Of a stretch of DNA of 64,000 nucleotides, positions 61,397 to 64,000 are shown piece after piece. The position numbers and the translations under genes were made by a program. This stretch comes from Microbacterium ginsengiterrae (GTDB lineage: Bacteria; Actinomycetota; Actinomycetes; Actinomycetales; Microbacteriaceae), in contig NZ_JACHMU010000001.1 in assembly GCF_014205075.1 (NCBI RefSeq), positions 1,116,001 through 1,180,000 of the forward strand. Direction: 5' to 3'. Below the pieces are notes generated by a model. The model was not told the origin of the DNA. It saw only the letters and a program-made list of their open reading frames with translations, and searched no databases. Every line of letters starts with the position of its first letter. The stretch's first letter is position 1.

Positions 61397-62443
61397 ATGC
61401 CCGCAGTGATCCCCGCCATCGTCGCCCCGTCCGCCACCGATCCCCTGTTCACCGGCACCGTCGAGCGCCGCGATGTCGGCCCGTCCGACGTGCGCATCGA
61501 CATCCGTTGGGCCGGCGTCTGCCACTCCGACATCCACACCGTGCAGGGCGACTGGGGTCCGCAGCCATACCCGCTGACGGTCGGCCACGAGATCGTCGGC
61601 ACCGTCGCCGAGATCGGCTCCGACGTCACGGGCTTCGCCGTCGGCGACCGCGTCGGTGTCGGATGCCTGGTCAACTCCTGCGGCGAGTGCGCGAACTGCG
61701 CCGCCGGCCAGGAGCAGTACTGCGAGAACGGTGCGATCGGCACCTACGCCGCCACCGACGTCGACGGAACGGTCACGCAGGGCGGTTACTCCACCTCGGT
61801 CGTCGTGACCGAGAAGTTCGTGCTGCGCGTCCCCGAGGCCATCCCCTACGAGAAGGCCGCCCCGCTGCTGTGCGCCGGGATCACCACCTACTCGCCGCTG
61901 CGGCACTGGAACGCGGGCCCCGGCAAGAAGGTCGCCGTCATCGGCCTCGGCGGGCTCGGTCACATGGCCGTCAAGATCGCGCACGCCATGGGCGCAGAGG
62001 TCACCGTGCTCTCGCGCTCAGAGGCCAAGCGCGACGACGCGCTGAAGCTCGGCGCCGACCACTACTTCGCCACCGAGGACGACGAGACGTTCCGCACGCT
62101 GCGCGCGAGCTTCGACCTCATCATCAACTCCGTCTCGGCTGCGATCGACATCAACGCGTACCTGAAGCTGCTCGCGCTCGACGGCACGCTCGTGAACGTC
62201 GGAGCCCCGTCCGAGCCGATGCCGGTCGGTGCCGGCACGCTGATCAGCAACCGCCGCTCGTTCGCCGGGTCCAACATCGGCGGCATCGCCGAGACCCAGG
62301 AGATGCTCGACTTCTGCGCCGAGCACGACATCGCCCCAGAGGTCGAGATCACCTCAGCCGATGACATCAACGAGGCGTGGGCGCGGGTGCTGGCATCCGA
62401 CGTCCGCTACCGCTTCGTCATCGACATCGACACGCTGCGCTGA
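61397..62443 (+). CDS. Zinc-dependent alcohol dehydrogenase (YahK/CAD-like)
   Basis: A 348-aa MDR-family enzyme: catalytic-zinc Cys in AGVCHSDIH and His in TVGHEIVG, structural-zinc cysteines in [15 protein letters not shown], Rossmann motif [17 protein letters not shown]. The [11 protein letters not shown] region after the motif suggests NADPH use. Reduces aldehydes or oxidises alcohols. TACCCT 6 nt before the ATG (leaderless). Confidence 0.92.
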   Translation: MPAVIPAIVAPSATDPLFTGTVERRDVGPSDVRIDIRWAGVCHSDIHTVQGDWGPQPYPLTVGHEIVGTVAEIGSDVTGFAVGDRVGVGCLVNSCGECANCAAGQEQYCENGAIGTYAATDVDGTVTQGGYSTSVVVTEKFVLRVPEAIPYEKAAPLLCAGITTYSPLRHWNAGPGKKVAVIGLGGLGHMAVKIAHAMGAEVTVLSRSEAKRDDALKLGADHYFATEDDETFRTLRASFDLIINSVSAAIDINAYLKLLALDGTLVNVGAPSEPMPVGAGTLISNRRSFAGSNIGGIAETQEMLDFCAEHDIAPEVEITSADDINEAWARVLASDVRYRFVIDIDTLR

Positions 62444-62467
62444 GCGCGCTGCGCCGCGCTGCCGTGT

Positions 62468-62532
62468 GAGACACCACGCTGCACGCGAGACACCACCTGC
62501 GACGTGGTGTCTCGCGGCGCAGGTGGTGTCTC
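62468..62532. repeat. 65-bp palindromic intergenic element, copy A3
   Basis: All four blocks are perfect: GAGACACCAC - 9 - GAGACACCAC - 7 - GTGGTGTCTC - 9 - GTGGTGTCTC. Between the convergent ends of the alcohol dehydrogenase and msrA genes. Confidence 0.92.
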
Positions 62533-62547
62533 AAAGATTGAGCGCGA

Positions 62548-63090
62548 CTAGCTCGCCACGGCGTCGCGCTTGGGCAGCACCCATCCTGCGCGCGGGAAGT
62601 GGCAGGTGTAGCCGTTCGGGTACTTGATCAGGTAGTCCTGATGCTCCGGCTCCGCCTCCCAGAACGGGCCGACCGGCTCGATCGTGGTCACGGCCGGTGC
62701 CGGCCACAGCCCGGAGGCGTCGACGTCAGCGATCGTGTCGCGGGCGACCTTCTCCTGCTCCGGCGTGAGCGGGAAGATCGCCGAGCGGTAGCTCGTTCCG
62801 ATGTCGTTGCCCTGACGGTTGAGGGTCGACGGGTCGTGGATCTGGAAGAAGAACGCGAGGATGTCGCGGTACGTCGTCTGAGTCGGGTCGAACACGATCT
62901 CCACGGCCTCGGCGTGACCGGGGTGGTTGCGGTAGGTCGCGTGGTCGTTCTCACCGCCGGTGTATCCGACGCGCGTGTCGATCACGCCGGGCTGCCGGCG
63001 GATCAGGTCTTCCATGCCCCAGAAGCATCCGCCTGCGAGGACGGCCGTCTCCGTGCCGGGGGTGCGGGTGATGGATCCGTTGTCGGTCAT
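62548..63090 (-). CDS. msrA: Peptide methionine-(S)-sulfoxide reductase
   Basis: A 180-aa MsrA with the catalytic GCFWGMEDL, the GYTGG and [11 protein letters not shown] blocks and [10 protein letters not shown]. It repairs oxidised methionine. The ATG overlaps the msrB stop (ATGA) and also has AAGGAG 8 nt upstream, so msrB-msrA form an operon. Confidence 0.95.
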   Translation of the reverse strand: MTDNGSITRTPGTETAVLAGGCFWGMEDLIRRQPGVIDTRVGYTGGENDHATYRNHPGHAEAVEIVFDPTQTTYRDILAFFFQIHDPSTLNRQGNDIGTSYRSAIFPLTPEQEKVARDTIADVDASGLWPAPAVTTIEPVGPFWEAEPEHQDYLIKYPNGYTCHFPRAGWVLPKRDAVAS

Positions 63091-63554
63091 GATGCGTTCT
63101 CCTTGGTGGTGGCGTCGAAGAGGCTGCGGTACTGACCGTACCCCTCTTCGACGAGGCGGTCTGCGGGGACGAATCGGAGCGCGGCGGAGTTCATGCAGTA
63201 GCGCATGCCTCCCGCCTCCTCCGGCCCGTCGGGGAAGAGATGTCCGAGGTGGCTGTCGGCGCCGGTCGAGCGGACCTCGGTGCGCGGCATCCAGAGCTTC
63301 CTGTCTGTCTTGGTCGAGACGGCGTCCACGTCGATGGGCTTCGTGAAGCTCGGCCATCCTGTTCCGCTGTCGAACTTGTCGGTGGAGGAGAACAGCGGCT
63401 GCCCGGAGACCACGTCCACGTAGATCCCCGGTTCGTGGTTGTCCCAGTAGCGGTTGCGGAACGCGGGCTCGGTCCCGTCCTCCTGGGTGACGCGGTACTG
63501 CGCCTCGGTGAGCCGGCTCAGCGACTCCGGCGTCTTGCGGTATTCCTGTGACAC
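63087..63554 (-). CDS. msrB: Peptide methionine-(R)-sulfoxide reductase
   Basis: A 155-aa Msr[31 protein letters not shown], and the catalytic Cys in [11 protein letters not shown]. It lacks the two CxxC zinc pairs of the zinc-binding subtype, and the GCGWPSF cysteine is Thr. GTG start with GAGGA 8 nt upstream. First gene of the msrB-msrA pair. Confidence 0.95.
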   Translation of the reverse strand: MSQEYRKTPESLSRLTEAQYRVTQEDGTEPAFRNRYWDNHEPGIYVDVVSGQPLFSSTDKFDSGTGWPSFTKPIDVDAVSTKTDRKLWMPRTEVRSTGADSHLGHLFPDGPEEAGGMRYCMNSAALRFVPADRLVEEGYGQYRSLFDATTKENAS

Positions 63555-63697
63555 GATCGGTCCTCTCTGATCGCCGCTGGCTGCGGCGTCACTGTAGAGA
63601 ACCGCGAACAGAGCCGATTTGGTCCCGATGGGACTATGAGCGTGCTGTGAGTTTGCCGCGGGTGCGAGGCTGGATGCAGTCATGGAGGAGGACGACG

Positions 63698-64000
63698 ATG
63701 GATGCCGGGACGACACCGACCGATCCGCAAGTACCGCGCCACGTGGGTGATGCCCTCCGTGCGACGGGCGCGCCCGGTTCGGTGTGGACGCTCGACCCGG
63801 CCGAGCGGGGCCTCGATGCGAACATCATCGTGCTCCCGCCCGGCGACGAGATCCGTGCGCACGACGGACCGGAGCTCGACGTCCTCATCGTGGTGCTCGC
63901 GGGGTCAGGGGTATTGGAGACGGCGGCGGAGCCCGTGGCGCTCGCCCCTGGGGAGATCGTCTGGTTGCCGGCGAGGTCGCGTCGGCGGTTCGTCGCCGGG
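63698..64000 (+). CDS. Cupin-domain protein, N-terminal part (runs off window)
   Basis: 101 codons without a stop. Residues ~25-101 show the cupin pattern ([31 protein letters not shown], then [11 protein letters not shown], read in pieces). The metal-binding histidines of motif 1 are only partly present (RAHDGPE). ATG with GGAGGAGG 7 nt upstream. Function unknown. Confidence 0.8.
   Translation, partial: MDAGTTPTDPQVPRHVGDALRATGAPGSVWTLDPAERGLDANIIVLPPGDEIRAHDGPELDVLIVVLAGSGVLETAAEPVALAPGEIVWLPARSRRRFVAG

Overview
The window is about 70% G+C and reads like the chromosome of a Gram-positive actinobacterium, most probably Microbacteriaceae (Microbacterium or close). This rests on the strong GC codon bias, the many GTG, TTG and leaderless starts, the rpmB-rpmG-rpsN ribosomal cluster and the kinds of neighbours seen. 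The genus is an inference; no rRNA gene is present. I see no tRNA, CRISPR, IS element or prophage.

Positions 1-15.6 kb form an aromatic-acid catabolic island. A tightly packed minus-strand operon encodes the protocatechuate 4,5 (meta) cleavage route: ligJ, ligK, ligI, a fused ligA-ligB dioxygenase and ligC. An aldo/keto reductase, a ModA-like binding-fold protein without signal peptide, an IclR regulator, a CYP116-like P450 and the start of a PEP-synthase-like enzyme follow. A divergent LysR gene sits at the operon head. Next to it lie two funnel modules that make protocatechuate: mobA with a MarR regulator (3-hydroxybenzoate), and pobA with an IclR regulator (4-hydroxybenzoate). Each module has a clear palindromic candidate operator.

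Positions 15.6-26 kb are housekeeping and accessory genes: a frameshifted DUF72 gene, an SDR, Dps, a TspO-like protein, a serine-hydrolase lipoprotein without its SxxK motif, a DUF2470 protein beside heme oxygenase, a Pif1-like helicase, a CopD-CtaG fusion and HU. Positions 26.3-35 kb look like a zinc-homeostasis district: cysteine-poor L28, L33 and S14, a TIGR03943/DUF318 permease pair, Zur, and ZnuACB behind a good Zur-box candidate.

Positions 35-46.6 kb hold a truncated GH13 glucosidase abutting a ROK regulator (probable deletion scar), an aminotransferase-E1alpha-E1beta-E2 oxo-acid dehydrogenase operon, a pair of WXG-like small-helical and hydrolase-like genes, a low-molecular-weight phosphatase, and purB starting at CTG. 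Positions 46.6-64 kb contain membrane proteins, a tandem USP, a sulfurtransferase, a DivIVA/Scy-like coiled coil, an acetyl-xylan-esterase-type enzyme, a YhgE-like repeat protein, a manganese-type ABC transporter, a Cys/Met PLP enzyme with an Lrp regulator, a MATE pump, an alcohol dehydrogenase, msrA-msrB and a partial cupin gene.

Beyond the genes, the most interesting signal is a 65-bp intergenic palindromic element present three times with identical block spacing (10-9-10-7-10-9-10), each time between convergent genes. A second inverted-repeat family (CTCCGGAG ends, 71-72 bp) occurs twice between genes. At least a dozen genes have a TANNNT -10 box only 6-7 nt before the start codon, implying leaderless transcripts.
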